Source of the DNA: Myxacorys almedinensis A
GTDB lineage: Bacteria > Cyanobacteriota > Cyanobacteriia > Leptolyngbyales > Leptolyngbyaceae
DNA: 64,000 nt
Direction of reading: 5' to 3'
Assembly: GCF_010091945.1 (NCBI RefSeq)
Contig: NZ_WVIE01000014.1
Location: forward strand, 62,001-126,000
Below the pieces are notes generated by a model. It saw only the letters and a list, made by a program, of their open reading frames with translations. It searched no databases and was not told the DNA's origin. A program made the position numbers and the translations under genes. Shown here one piece after another: positions 36,264-45,725 of this stretch. The first letter of the stretch is position 1, and each line of letters begins with the position of its first letter.

Positions 36264-36512
36264 CTAGCTTTGGGGAAGTTGCCAGCAGGTTTCTAGCCAT
36301 TCGATCAGATGCGATCGCGCCTTGGTCTGCTTCACCACGCTCCAAAGATGAATCAGTGCGATCGCGCTATCAATCTGCACGGTTAGCGACTGATGGGCAG
36401 CACACCAACACGGAACATTTAATTCTTGTAAACGAAAGTATACCTGCCATCGATCATCACACTGGATTTCCACGATTTCGCTTGATTGATAGGGTGTATT
36501 TTCCAAGTTCAT
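36264..36512 (-). CDS. Asr1405/Asl0597-family cyanobacterial protein
   Basis: A protein of about 82 aa. The conserved pattern VEIQCDDRWQVYFRLQELNV, PCWCAAHQSLTVQIDSAIA and LIHLWSVVKQ matches what I recall of this cyanobacteria-only family of unknown function. The ATG at 36512 is preferred over a GTG four codons upstream. Confidence 0.72.
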   Translation of the reverse strand: MNLENTPYQSSEIVEIQCDDRWQVYFRLQELNVPCWCAAHQSLTVQIDSAIALIHLWSVVKQTKARSHLIEWLETCWQLPQS

Positions 36513-36643
36513 GACGGTTCTCACAAATCAGATTTAATCTCAATAAATTTTGGATACTAGGGTCAAATTCCCATGACACTGCTAAACAATGTAATGAGCT
36601 ATTTTTATGGACAGTCTAAACATAAAGCTGCCGTAGATTTTTC

Positions 36644-37030
36644 TCATGAATCCCAACGATTTGAAGAACTTAGATGATTTCTAAAAACCTTATATTGCTC
36701 TAAGAAACTAGGGGAACGAGAGTCGATAGTTTCATCTAATTCCTCATTGTTAGGTCGTTCGTGTAAGGTCGATCCTGCCTTCCTAACCCAGTTGCTCACT
36801 GTGTTATGGCTGATGCCTGTAGATCGTTCAATCGCTCGTAACCCAATACCATCGCGATACATTTTTAGGCAAATTTGTTTAGCGTCTTCTGAGTAACCTT
36901 TAGTTGTATAAAACTCAATGAACTGCCTTCCACAACTTTTACAGAGATAACATTGTTTCCCTCGACGGTGACCATTTTTATTGATTTGCTCTGATTGGCA
37001 GTGAGGGCATTTCATTTCTAAATTGGGCAA
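36644..37030 (-). mobile_element. Orphan IS1 InsA-like protein
   Basis: The 128-aa frame has an N-terminal zinc ribbon (CPHCQSEQINKNGHRRGKQC plus CKSCGRQF). It is followed by a helix-turn-helix (GIGLRAIERSTGISHNTVSN), the arrangement of IS1-family InsA or the N-terminus of fused IS1 transposases. The DDE catalytic part (InsB) is absent on the downstream side, and I see no terminal inverted repeats. It is either a decayed insertion sequence or a retained DNA-binding protein. Confidence 0.75.
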
Positions 37031-37274
37031 GGTAAGGATTAAAAACTAAACATTCATCTTTAGGAAAAGGCATTCCAATTTCAGTATTAAAAACTCTTCT
37101 CAACTGTGGCTGAGACAGTCACTTTTTTCCCTTGCTTTTTGATAGAAAACATGGCTCAATCGAAGTATAGGTTTGTGCAGTGGTACAAAACGAACGACTA
37201 GCGCTTGTTGCCGTTTATCGGTTGAAGGTTGCTAGGCAGAGAACACTGCCAAAAAGAAATGTTGACAGGAGGAT

Positions 37275-37814
37275 ATGATGGTTAATGCTCAGACAATAGT
37301 TCGTCCTTATGGACAGATTGTAGACAACCCAGTTTTGCTAGAGCGCTCAACAACTGAACCCGTTTGCGAAGGATTGAATATTCTGTTTGCTAGCTTCCAA
37401 GCGTTGTACTTGCAATATCAAAAGCACCATCTTGTGGTAGAAGGGGCAGAATTTTATTCGTTGCATCAGTTTTTTCAGGAAAGTTATGAAGAAGCTCAAG
37501 AACACGGACATGAAATTGGGGAGCGACTCGATGGGTTGGGTGGTATTCCTGCCGTGAGTTTTAGCACGCTGTCACAACTCTGCTGTTTCACCCCTGAACC
37601 CGACGATGCCTTTAACTGCCGAGCCATGTTAGAGCATGACCTGAGTGCAGAACAAGCCATCATCACAGAGGTGAGACGCCGCGCTGCTCAAGCCGAATCG
37701 TTGGGCGATCGCGCAACTCGCTACCTGTATGAGAAGATTTTGCTCACTACCGAAAATCGTGCGTTTCATATTCACCACTTCTTAGCACCTGATAGTTTAG
37801 TCCTCAACCGTTGA
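37275..37814 (+). CDS. dps: Dps family protein with His-type ferroxidase centre
   Basis: In this 179-aa Dps-like ferritin the ferroxidase positions of E. coli Dps (H51, H63, D78, E82) align with H52, H64, H79 and E83 (segments [19 protein letters not shown] and [19 protein letters not shown]). The usual Asp is therefore a His, as in the His-type Dps class described in cyanobacteria (Nostoc Dps4). The protein would oxidise and store iron and protect DNA. A GGAGGA Shine-Dalgarno precedes ATGATG. Confidence 0.88.
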   Translation: MMVNAQTIVRPYGQIVDNPVLLERSTTEPVCEGLNILFASFQALYLQYQKHHLVVEGAEFYSLHQFFQESYEEAQEHGHEIGERLDGLGGIPAVSFSTLSQLCCFTPEPDDAFNCRAMLEHDLSAEQAIITEVRRRAAQAESLGDRATRYLYEKILLTTENRAFHIHHFLAPDSLVLNR

Positions 37815-37833
37815 GAGTGATTTGAGGTTTAGG

Positions 37834-37885
37834 CAATAGTACTGATGTGCGATCGTTGGGTGAGCGATCGCGCACATCAGTATTG
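37834..37885 (+). terminator. Strong hairpin downstream of dps
   Basis: CAATAGTACTGATGTGC at the left pairs with GCACATCAGTATTG at the right, extended by GATCG/CGATC. The stem is near-perfect and about 19 bp long. A HIP1 octamer forms part of the right arm. It starts 20 bp after the dps stop; the T-rich tail (GGGTTTTATTT) is about 20 bp further, so it may work as a terminator or as an mRNA 3' stabiliser. Confidence 0.5.
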
Positions 37886-38368
37886 TCCGTCTTCCAGTCG
37901 GGTTTTATTTCAAAATTGCGTTTCACCTCAGATTTGCTGTAAGTTTGCATCTTTTGCATGGGGTTTATCTTTTGGCTTGAGGACGTTGGGTAAAGGGCAG
38001 AGTAGTCAAACAGGGAATTATTATTGAGATACAGACTCAATTGATTCCCTTCCAGTAATTTACATAAATTCTCAATAATTGATGATTAAGTTTTATTAAA
38101 GATTTTGCGCTCAATGCTTCACACTTCTGCCCAGCAGCCGTTTTAGATCGTTCACTCAACTTGCCTGCTGAGGTGTTCTGCTCGCTGGATTGGCAAGCCT
38201 GAGGATAGTTTTGATAATGCTTAGCAGTTATAGAGCAGGAACGTTTACCAAATCTGCTGCCGTGGTGGGTAGCAAAACCAATCTTGCCACCCACGATTAA
38301 AACTCGGCAATGCGATTCTTGAAGTGCAATATGCTGCTCAAATTACACCCCGGTTCAATCGCTAGGAT
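37886..38368. other. Spacer between dps and Crp/Fnr gene
   Basis: I see no supported gene in these 480 bp between convergent genes. Small frames on both strands have no recognisable domains or ribosome sites. Confidence 0.45.
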
Positions 38369-38974
38369 TCAGGTGTGGAGCAGAATCTGATGGCGGCGCA
38401 AGCGCGTGATTTTGCCTTGTTTTTCGAGTTCGCTGAGCAATCGAGTGACGGTGACGCGGGTGGTTCCTGTGAGTTCTGACAAGGTTTGGTGAGTTAGTCT
38501 AACGGTAATCACTCGTCCGCTTGGGTGGTCATGGCTAAATCGATTGGCTAACCATTCGAGTAGTTTTAGCACGCGATCGCGGCTCTGTTTTGTATGGGTA
38601 ATGCTAAGCAGCTTTTCGGTTTGCTGAATATAGCGGAGCAGCGCTTCGGGCGGGCAGTATCTTGGAAAGGTCAGCGCGATCGCGTTGACCGGGGTAAGGC
38701 ACTCGATCTGATAAGGCTGCAACGTAGAGAAGGGCTGCCCAACGAGGTCGCCTTCCCCCCAAATTCCAAGGGTGGCAACGTCTCCATTCTCGTTCCAGGT
38801 GAGCGATCGCACGAAGCCGCTTTCGATTTTCCAGAGCAAGTCAGGTCGCGACAAGAGGCTGTCTCGCCTGCGAAACACATACTCATTCACACGCTGCATA
38901 GGCGACATTCCAGAGCGCAGAACATGGGGTGCCTGAATCGTTGAACTTGAAGGGGGTGTGAGGAGGTTGATCAT
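38369..38974 (-). CDS. Crp/Fnr-family transcriptional regulator
   Basis: From the ATG at 38974 the product is 201 aa, with a cyclic-nucleotide-binding-like beta-roll (about 25-95; NENGDVATLGIWGEGDLVGQ) and a C-terminal winged helix. The recognition region is HQTLSELTGTTRVTVTRLLS (about 163-182), very like NtcA-type helices. A longer frame to 39097 would overlap the upstream conserved gene by more than 100 bp and is rejected. The cAMP-binding residues are not obvious, so a different signal or none is likely. Confidence 0.88.
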   Translation of the reverse strand: MINLLTPPSSSTIQAPHVLRSGMSPMQRVNEYVFRRRDSLLSRPDLLWKIESGFVRSLTWNENGDVATLGIWGEGDLVGQPFSTLQPYQIECLTPVNAIALTFPRYCPPEALLRYIQQTEKLLSITHTKQSRDRVLKLLEWLANRFSHDHPSGRVITVRLTHQTLSELTGTTRVTVTRLLSELEKQGKITRLRRHQILLHT

Positions 38975-38987
38975 AGGAGGTGGTTTT

Positions 38988-39293
38988 TTATTTTTTGAAG
39001 GGACGCGGGGCGGGTTGAGCGGTTGGGCAATGGTGACATCGGCTGGCTTGACAAGCTCTCGCGATCGCGGGGCGGGGTTCAAAATCACGGCAGTCAATTG
39101 CCTGTTCGGTCAGGGCATCAGACGGGCGAACGGTGCACTTGAGATGGTAATCTCCTGTGAAAAAAGCACAGCCTGAGCAAGGAATTTGATGAAGCCGTTT
39201 GAGCCTAGAAATGCCATCTTTTGTGGCTGCACCAACGCTCAAACAAAATCCAATCACAATTGCCCAGGCAAGGAAGCAGCAAATATAAGTCAT
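38988..39293 (-). CDS. Conserved cyanobacterial Cys-rich membrane-anchored protein
   Basis: A 101-aa protein. The N-terminal hydrophobic helix (CCFLAWAIVIGFCLSVG) is followed by a Cys-containing domain (IPCSGCAFFTGDYHLKCTVR, AIDCRDFEPR) that I recall from short conserved cyanobacterial proteins of unknown function. The C-terminus adds HHCP. It ends 13 bp upstream of the preferred start of the Crp/Fnr gene, so the two are probably co-transcribed. Confidence 0.7.
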   Translation of the reverse strand: MTYICCFLAWAIVIGFCLSVGAATKDGISRLKRLHQIPCSGCAFFTGDYHLKCTVRPSDALTEQAIDCRDFEPRPAIARACQASRCHHCPTAQPAPRPFKK

Positions 39294-39421
39294 GAGCCTC
39301 AGTGATTGCGAATTAGTGATTGCGAAGAGGAACAGAGCTACATACAGTGTTTACATTAAGATGCTGTATGTAATAGGCAAGATAAAGGTAATGCCAACGC
39401 CAAGCTTTACGAATGCTGTGT

Positions 39422-40153
39422 CTAGCGATTGAGTTGCAGCAGAGATTTTCGGGCCGACTGAAATTGCCAAAATTCTAGAATCTGTTCGCCGACCAGTTGG
39501 GGATGAAAATAGTGAAAAAAATGATAGCCATCTAAACATTGCCACTGCCGATCTTCGGGCTTAAACCATGCCTCCCAATCTGCCAGTGCCGCCGGATCAA
39601 CGATCGGATCGGTTTTACTCCCACACACGAGCAAAGGCATTGCAACGCCGCCTTGAGGCAATCGACCTACCTTAAACAATGAATGGAGGCTAGGAGCGTT
39701 TTCTAAATCTGCGCGCAGGGCGGTGATAATATCCTTCACCGAGTAAGGCAGCTTTCGCCCAAACAAGCTGATCATCATTTGTCCTAAAACCTGAGTTTGG
39801 CTACAGGGCAAAAGTTGACGCTGCACATAATAATGGGCTTGCCACGTAACAGCAGGCTGCGCTGCCACCGAGAGCAGCGTCAATGACTTGACTTGTTCGG
39901 GATATCGACGACTGTAGAGCAACGCAATGATGCCGCTAATTCCATGACCTATGAGGTGAACCGGATCATGATGCTGAAGATAGTCGTGGAGAAGTGCGAT
40001 CGCAGTATCCACCGATCCGCCTTCGTCTTGGGTTTGGCAATACTCCCACTGAGCAAGTTTGGTTTGCCCCGCTAAATATCCCATCAGCGGATGGTCAAAT
40101 GCTTTCAGACTCCGACTCGCGCTAATCCACAGAGCCTCTATTGAACCAGTCAT
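39422..40153 (-). CDS. isiC: Alpha/beta hydrolase IsiC-like
   Basis: This 243-aa alpha/beta hydrolase lies 83 bp downstream of flavodoxin, the place of isiC in the cyanobacterial isiABC iron-stress operon. The nucleophile-elbow region reads LIGHGISGIIAL, where the usual GxSxG serine is shifted or replaced by Gly, so hydrolase activity is uncertain. The C-terminal YHFFHYFHP holds a candidate catalytic His. The ATG at 40153 has a good Shine-Dalgarno, AAAGGAG. Confidence 0.8.
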   Translation of the reverse strand: MTGSIEALWISASRSLKAFDHPLMGYLAGQTKLAQWEYCQTQDEGGSVDTAIALLHDYLQHHDPVHLIGHGISGIIALLYSRRYPEQVKSLTLLSVAAQPAVTWQAHYYVQRQLLPCSQTQVLGQMMISLFGRKLPYSVKDIITALRADLENAPSLHSLFKVGRLPQGGVAMPLLVCGSKTDPIVDPAALADWEAWFKPEDRQWQCLDGYHFFHYFHPQLVGEQILEFWQFQSARKSLLQLNR

Positions 40154-40236
40154 GCAATCTCCTTTCTTGGGTTGACCTTGTTTAATCAATCTGGTGTCAT
40201 GGTGGGCCGATACGTTGAGCTACATAGGAATGTTGT

Positions 40237-40749
40237 CTATAGCCCAAATTCGGGCTTGAGTTGCGCCACCCAGGTTGTAATGCGATCGCTCGTTAGATCG
40301 GATTGATTGTCTTCATCGAGCGCCAAGCCCACAAACTTGCCATTTTTCAGCGCTTTCGACTCGCTATGCTCATAGCCATCTGTAGACCACATGCCAACCG
40401 TTTGCCCCCCTAGCTCCGAAATTTTTTCTTCCAAAATACCCATCGCATCTTGGAAATTGTCGGCATAGCCAATTTGATCGCCTGCCCCAAAATACGCGAC
40501 TTTTTTACCGGTAAATTCGATCGCGTCAAGCTCATCAAAAAAGCCGTCCCAATCTGCCTGTAGCTCTCCAACATTCCAGGTTGGGCAACCAATGATCAGG
40601 AAATCGTAGTCTGCAAAATCATCGGGATCTGCGCTGGCAATGTCATAAAGGGCGACAACCTCTTCGCCTCCAAATTCTTTTTGGATCTCTTCCGCTATGG
40701 TTTGGGTGTTGCCGGTCTGGGTTCCCCAAAACAAACCAATCTTAGCCAT
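40237..40749 (-). CDS. isiB: Flavodoxin
   Basis: This 170-aa long-chain flavodoxin carries FMN electrons in place of ferredoxin under iron limitation. The FMN phosphate loop is GTQTGNTQ at residues 9-16, followed by PTWNVGELQADWDGFFDEL and YFGAGDQIGYADNF, which bind the isoalloxazine ring. AAGGAG precedes the ATG. It forms a pair with the isiC-like gene; isiA is not upstream here. Confidence 0.97.
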   Translation of the reverse strand: MAKIGLFWGTQTGNTQTIAEEIQKEFGGEEVVALYDIASADPDDFADYDFLIIGCPTWNVGELQADWDGFFDELDAIEFTGKKVAYFGAGDQIGYADNFQDAMGILEEKISELGGQTVGMWSTDGYEHSESKALKNGKFVGLALDEDNQSDLTSDRITTWVAQLKPEFGL

Positions 40750-40936
40750 TTTGGCTCCTTCTGAAACAGTGTGGTTTATGAGTGTGGTTTACGCTTGCGA
40801 TCGCCAGTCCAGAGTGACTGGGTTGGCGTTTACTGGGTCGGTTGCACAGGTGTGCAAAGCACCCATTGCCAAAGTCATTAATTTTGAGTCAGGCTCTAAC
40901 GCTTCAAACAAAAGGCTTGGCGGTGAGCACGATTAA

Positions 40937-40955
40937 ACTATTGACTATCTTTATC
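40937..40955 (-). promoter_or_regulatory. Candidate Fur box upstream of isiB
   Basis: On the minus strand GATAAAGATAGTCAATAGT matches the 19-bp Fur consensus GATAATGATAATCATTATC at 14 positions by eye. It is about 190 bp upstream of isiB, consistent with iron-regulated transcription of isiBC. Confidence 0.5.
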
Positions 40956-41325
40956 AACAAGCTCAACAGAAATCTTAGCACTCTTATCAGAAGTTAGTCC
41001 TATCAATTCTAGGTAAACTAATGTAAACAAAATGAGATGAGGTATGGAGTAGTTATCTGTATACCAGTTTGAGTAATGGTTCCATCGATTTTCCTCGTGT
41101 CTACTGATTCTGATGAAGACCTAAAGTTGAGATATGGTCGCAATAAATTCTGTTGTGGCGTACAATTTTGATGTTTAATCCTCTCAAGCGTTCTTGAAAA
41201 GCTGTGCTGTGCTGATGCGGCTTCTGCTAAATGGCAGGGCAAAAGACGCATCAGCCTTTTTCTATCTATGCTTTCTAACTGTGTCTTCTTACTGGTCTTC
41301 TTACTGATCTGCTGAAAAAGCAACA
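40956..41325. other. Spacer between isiB and tktA
   Basis: I see no supported gene. A minus-strand frame at 41018-41323 has no recognisable domain. GTCTTCTTACTG is repeated in tandem near 41282-41307. Confidence 0.45.
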
Positions 41326-41352
41326 GAAAAAAGCTCCCAGATTTCCGGGAGC
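41326..41352 (-). terminator. Rho-independent terminator of tktA
   Basis: On the minus strand GCTCCC-GGAAATCT-GGGAGC is followed directly by TTTTTT. It begins 28 bp after the transketolase stop codon. Confidence 0.9.
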
Positions 41353-41379
41353 CTTCTTAATCACTCAAAGAGCCTTGTC

Positions 41380-43389
41380 TTATTTGCCCATGACTTTTTT
41401 GGCTTCAGCTACCACGTTATCCACGGTATAACCAAATTTCTCCATCGCCACGCCGCCCGGAGCCGATACACCAAAACGCTCGATGCTGATCATCGCACCA
41501 TCGTTGCCCATGTATTTGTGCCAACCAAAGCTAGACGCCGCCTCCACCACCAAGCGCTTTTGGTCTGCTTTCGGGAAAATCGTATTTTTGTACGCTTCGT
41601 CTTGTTCCTCAAACAGTTCCCAACACGGCATCGACACAACGCGCACCTTGTGACCCTCCGCGCGGAGTTTTTCTGCTGCCGAAACGCAGAGGCTAACCTC
41701 GCTGCCAGTCCCAACTAAAATAATGTCGGGGAGGTCGTCGCTGCCAGAGAGAATGTATGCGCCCCGTGCTACTGCATCGATCGAGCTTCCGTCGAGTTGG
41801 GGAAGCGCTTGACGAGTCATTGCCAACAAGGAAGGCTGATGACGCCGCTCTACCGCGATTTTGTACGCCCCAGAGGTCTCATTTCCATCGGCAGGGCGGA
41901 AAACTAACAGGTTCGGAATGGCCCGCAAAGAGGCGATCGTTTCTACCGGTTGGTGGGTAGGCCCATCTTCCCCAAGCGCGATCGAGTCGTGGGTCATGAT
42001 ATAAATCACGCCTGCTTGAGACAGCGCCGACAGGCGAATCGCGGCTCTCATATAATCTGCAAACACTAAGAACGTGGCGCAGTAAGGAATCAAGCCAGAC
42101 TTGTCGAGGGCGATGCCATTACAGATGGCTCCCATACCGTGTTCACGGACGCCAAAGCGGAGGTTGCGCCCGTCGTAGCTGCCTTTTTGGAAATCACCGT
42201 AGCCCTTTAGAAGGGTCAAGTTAGAGTGAGTCAGGTCAGCCGAACCGCCAATTAATTCAGGAAGCGATTGCGCGATCGCATTGAGGGTCTTCTCAGAGGT
42301 TTGACGAGTTGCCAACGCCTTATCTCCCGGCGCATACTGCGGCAACGACTTCTCCCAACCGTCAGGCAGTTTGCCGCTCACCCTCCGCTCAAATTCGGCG
42401 GCTTCTGAGGCGTACTTCGACTTGTAGGCAGCAAAGGCTTCATTCCATTCGGATTCATACTTTGCACCGCGATCAACTGCTTTACGCCAGTGACTCAGCG
42501 CATCTTCAGGCACAACAAACGGCTCGTAGTCCCAGCCCAAGTTCTTACGGGTTGCCTCTACTTCATCGCCACCCAGAGCAGCACCATGAACGCCGCCCGT
42601 GTTTGCTTTGTTGGGTGAGCCATATCCGATTGTGGTGCGGACTTTGAGCAAAGATGGCTTGTCAGTAACGCTCTTGGCAACTTCGATCGCCTTCTGAATT
42701 GCGTCTAAATCCGTGTCCCCGTTAGGCACTTCTTGAACGTGCCACCCGTAGGCTTCAAAGCGCTTACCCACATCTTCGGTAAAGGAAACCGCCGTGTCGC
42801 CATCGATGGAAATGTGGTTGTCGTCGTAGAGCGCGATCAGTTTGCCTAGCCCCAAGTGACCTGCCAGCGAGCACGCTTCTCCCGAAACGCCTTCCATGTT
42901 GCAGCCGTCGCCCAAAATTACGTAGGTATAGTGATCGACGATCGTCGCATCGGGCTTGTTAAACGTTGCAGCCAAGTGAGCTTCTGACATGGCCAAGCCT
43001 ACCCCGTTACAAATCCCCTGACCGAGCGGCCCTGTTGTGACTTCAATGCCAGGGGTTTCAAAGTTCTCTGGGTGCCCAGGAGTTTTAGACCCCCACTGCC
43101 GAAACTGCTTGATGTCGTCTAGCGATACGCTGTCAAAGCCTGCCAGATACATTAGGGCGTACTGAAGCATCGAGCCGTGACCTGCCGACAAGACGAAGCG
43201 ATCGCGGTTAAACCAGCTCGGATTTTTGGGATTGACCCGCAGGAACTTGTCCCACAGCACAAACGACATCGGAGCCGCACCCATCGGCAAACCGGGGTGT
43301 CCAGACTTGGCTTTTTCCACCGCATCGATCGCCAGAAAGCGAATCGAATTAATACAAAGTTCTTCGAGTGATTGGGCTGCAACGACCAT
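41380..43389 (-). CDS. tkt: Transketolase
   Basis: This 669-aa ThDP enzyme transfers two-carbon units in the Calvin cycle and pentose phosphate pathway. N-terminal [14 protein letters not shown] contains the active-site His (about residue 30), the ThDP/Mg motif is [13 protein letters not shown] (about 156-168), and the central domain has [16 protein letters not shown] with the catalytic Glu. A clear terminator follows. It lies 230 bp downstream of fabF on the same strand. Confidence 0.97.
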   Translation of the reverse strand: MVVAAQSLEELCINSIRFLAIDAVEKAKSGHPGLPMGAAPMSFVLWDKFLRVNPKNPSWFNRDRFVLSAGHGSMLQYALMYLAGFDSVSLDDIKQFRQWGSKTPGHPENFETPGIEVTTGPLGQGICNGVGLAMSEAHLAATFNKPDATIVDHYTYVILGDGCNMEGVSGEACSLAGHLGLGKLIALYDDNHISIDGDTAVSFTEDVGKRFEAYGWHVQEVPNGDTDLDAIQKAIEVAKSVTDKPSLLKVRTTIGYGSPNKANTGGVHGAALGGDEVEATRKNLGWDYEPFVVPEDALSHWRKAVDRGAKYESEWNEAFAAYKSKYASEAAEFERRVSGKLPDGWEKSLPQYAPGDKALATRQTSEKTLNAIAQSLPELIGGSADLTHSNLTLLKGYGDFQKGSYDGRNLRFGVREHGMGAICNGIALDKSGLIPYCATFLVFADYMRAAIRLSALSQAGVIYIMTHDSIALGEDGPTHQPVETIASLRAIPNLLVFRPADGNETSGAYKIAVERRHQPSLLAMTRQALPQLDGSSIDAVARGAYILSGSDDLPDIILVGTGSEVSLCVSAAEKLRAEGHKVRVVSMPCWELFEEQDEAYKNTIFPKADQKRLVVEAASSFGWHKYMGNDGAMISIERFGVSAPGGVAMEKFGYTVDNVVAEAKKVMGK

Positions 43390-43618
43390 GATTCTTTATT
43401 AAGTAATGAACGACGGTTAGCGGGAGAATTCGGAATGTGGACTTGGACGATGGACTCATCGCGAACTGCAAACTACAAACCGCAGGTTAGCTTCATTATG
43501 ACGTGCGGTAGGCAAAAATACCTAATCAGAAAAAACTATCAAAGGCTGAGAATAGATTACAGCCTCTTAACCCTTTTTTGCTCTTCATCATCTTAGGAAA
43601 GAGTGGGCACTTTCGCTG

Positions 43619-44872
43619 CTATTTGACAAATTTTCTAAATGCCAAGGTCACGTTATGTCCACCAAACCCAAAAGAGTTAGAGAGCGCAACCTCTACTTTA
43701 AGGGCGCGGCTTTCATTTGGAACGTAGTCTAGGTCGCATTCGGGATCAGCTTCTACAAAGTTGATCGTCGGAGGGACGCGATCGCGGGCGATGGCTAGCA
43801 CCGTTGCCACTCCCTCAATGCCCCCTGAACCGCCCAGCAAATGCCCAGTCATCGATTTAGTTGAACTCACGGCGATCTTGTAAGCATGGTCACCCAACGA
43901 CGTTTTAATCGCTGCTGTCTCGTTGGGATCATTCACCGGTGTACTGGTGCCATGAGCATTGACATAGCTAATCTGCTCAGCCGTCAGCCCCCCATCTTTC
44001 ATGGCTAACTGCATGGCTCTAGCGGCTTGCACCCCGCCCGGCAGTTGACCCGTCATGTGAAAGGCATCGCAGGTAACGCCATAACCCACGATTTCTGCAT
44101 AAATCTTTGCACCGCGAGCTAGAGCGTGCTCCATTTCTTCGAGTAAAAGAATCCCAGAGCCTTCACCCAACACAAAGCCATCGCGATCTTTATCAAACGG
44201 GCGACTGGCATGAGCCGGGTCGTCATTGCGGAACGACAGCGCTCGACATGCCGCAAACCCAGCCACCGATAGAGGTGTAACTGCCGCTTCCGTGCCGCCA
44301 CAAATCATCGCCTGAGCGTAGCCAAGCTGAATCCACCGAAAGGCATCCCCGATCGCATTTGATCCGGCCGCACACGCCGTCACCGAACAGGAATTTGGGC
44401 CTTTTGCCCCAGTGTGAATTGCCGTTAGACCGGCTGCCATATTAGCGATCATCATCGGGATCATAAACGGGCTACAGCGATCAGGTCCTTTGGTGAGGTT
44501 GACTTCCTGCTGCTCTTCTAGCACCTTCAAGCCACCAATTCCGGTTCCAATCAAAACGCCAACCTGTTCGGCATTCAAATCATTGATTGTGAATTGAGCG
44601 TCTTCTAGGGCTTGCTTACTGGCAGCTACGGCAAGTTGGGCAAAGCGATCCATCCGCTTTGCATCTTTGCGATCGAGGTAAGCATGGGGGTCAAACCCTT
44701 TGATTTCTGCCGCAAAGCGGCAATCGTGGCGCGAGGCATCGAACAGCGTAATTGGCGCGACGCCGTTCCGCCCGCTCATCAGCCCATCCCAGTAGTCAGC
44801 CAGCGTATTGCCAATCGGTGTGATCGCACCAAGCCCCGTGACAACGACGCGCATATTCACAGAATTTGTCAT
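43619..44872 (-). CDS. fabF: Beta-ketoacyl-ACP synthase II
   Basis: This 417-aa condensing enzyme elongates acyl-ACP with malonyl-ACP in fatty-acid synthesis. The nucleophile Cys is in SVTACAAGSNAIGDA (about 165), with the two His in NAHGTSTPVND and KSMTGHLLGGSGG. The ATG at 44872 (MTNSVNMRVVV) is preferred over one ten codons upstream. The gene follows acpP by 128 bp, the usual acpP-fabF arrangement. Confidence 0.97.
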   Translation of the reverse strand: MTNSVNMRVVVTGLGAITPIGNTLADYWDGLMSGRNGVAPITLFDASRHDCRFAAEIKGFDPHAYLDRKDAKRMDRFAQLAVAASKQALEDAQFTINDLNAEQVGVLIGTGIGGLKVLEEQQEVNLTKGPDRCSPFMIPMMIANMAAGLTAIHTGAKGPNSCSVTACAAGSNAIGDAFRWIQLGYAQAMICGGTEAAVTPLSVAGFAACRALSFRNDDPAHASRPFDKDRDGFVLGEGSGILLLEEMEHALARGAKIYAEIVGYGVTCDAFHMTGQLPGGVQAARAMQLAMKDGGLTAEQISYVNAHGTSTPVNDPNETAAIKTSLGDHAYKIAVSSTKSMTGHLLGGSGGIEGVATVLAIARDRVPPTINFVEADPECDLDYVPNESRALKVEVALSNSFGFGGHNVTLAFRKFVK

Positions 44873-45000
44873 GATTTCAACTCGGAGGGGGTCTACACCC
44901 AAAACAGTGAGGTTAGTCGAGGGCTGGAGGCGATCGGGGCGAGACGCGTTACAGGTCGCTTTTTCAAGGCGTTGTGCCTCGACCCCTGATCGCTCATGGG

Positions 45001-45252
45001 CTAAGCAGAAGCAGCGACCTTGTTGCTAATGTAGTCAACCGCCGATTGAACGGTCGCAATTTCTTCAGCCGCCTCATCGGGAATTTCAATATCAAACTCT
45101 TCTTCTAACGCCATGACGAGTTCAACGGTGTCTAAAGAGTCTGCGCCCAAATCGTTCGCAAAGTTGGCTTCAGGAACAACTTTTCCAGACTCAACACCGA
45201 GTTGATCCGTCACAATTTTTTTTACTTTGTCAAAAATTTCAGTCTCGCTCAT
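45001..45252 (-). CDS. acpP: Acyl carrier protein
   Basis: This 83-aa acidic protein carries acyl chains on a phosphopantetheine arm attached to the Ser of [18 protein letters not shown] (about residue 40). It is immediately upstream of fabF. AGGAACCT precedes the ATG. Confidence 0.98.
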   Translation of the reverse strand: MSETEIFDKVKKIVTDQLGVESGKVVPEANFANDLGADSLDTVELVMALEEEFDIEIPDEAAEEIATVQSAVDYISNKVAASA

Positions 45253-45725
45253 AGGTTCCTCAACTGGTTGCAGCAGCGATAAAGTTCGCTATATCTAGGT
45301 CTCACGCCTGCGATCGCGGCGATTGCAACGTTTGATAAGCATTGCATCTATTTCCGCGATTTTGAGCATTCCTTCATCTTATCGGAAAGCGTCATCAGGA
45401 TAAAAGACGCCTTTGGTAACGCTGCGATCGGGCACCCCTTCAGGGAGGAGAAAGTCTGAACGGTGACGATCACCTGGGCTTTAAGTTTTGAAGGGCAGAT
45501 ATAATCTTTGGGTCAAACGGTGAAGAAACTATAAGTAGATTTAGAGAATTGTGCCTAGTCTTATTCACGATAATAATAGATCAGCCAATTTAGATTAATA
45601 TCAGGTGCGAGGTTCTGTGAAGAACTAGTGGTTGTAGGGCTTTCATGGCTGCTTGCACAGCGTGTTAAACCCCTTTCTGGTGTCAGCATTATCGCAAGGC
45701 GTTCCCCATCCTTCATTTTTTGGTC
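45253..45725. other. Divergent spacer, acpP to HdrB-like gene
   Basis: The 470-bp spacer should hold the promoters of both divergent genes. I see no gene, tRNA or recognised small RNA in it. AT-rich sequence lies near 45530-45610. Confidence 0.5.

Noticed and set aside
38975-39097. N-terminal extension of the Crp/Fnr protein
   Set aside because: It overlaps the C-terminal half of a conserved cyanobacterial gene on the same strand; the ATG at 38974 follows that gene's stop.
41018-41323. 101-codon minus-strand frame between tktA and isiB
   Set aside because: It has no recognisable domain or ribosome site and is placed between a terminator and a promoter region.
45445-45500. GGAGGAGAAAGTCTG segment resembling the start of RNase P RNA
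   Set aside because: Only a few bases match the conserved 5' box, and no downstream conserved blocks follow.
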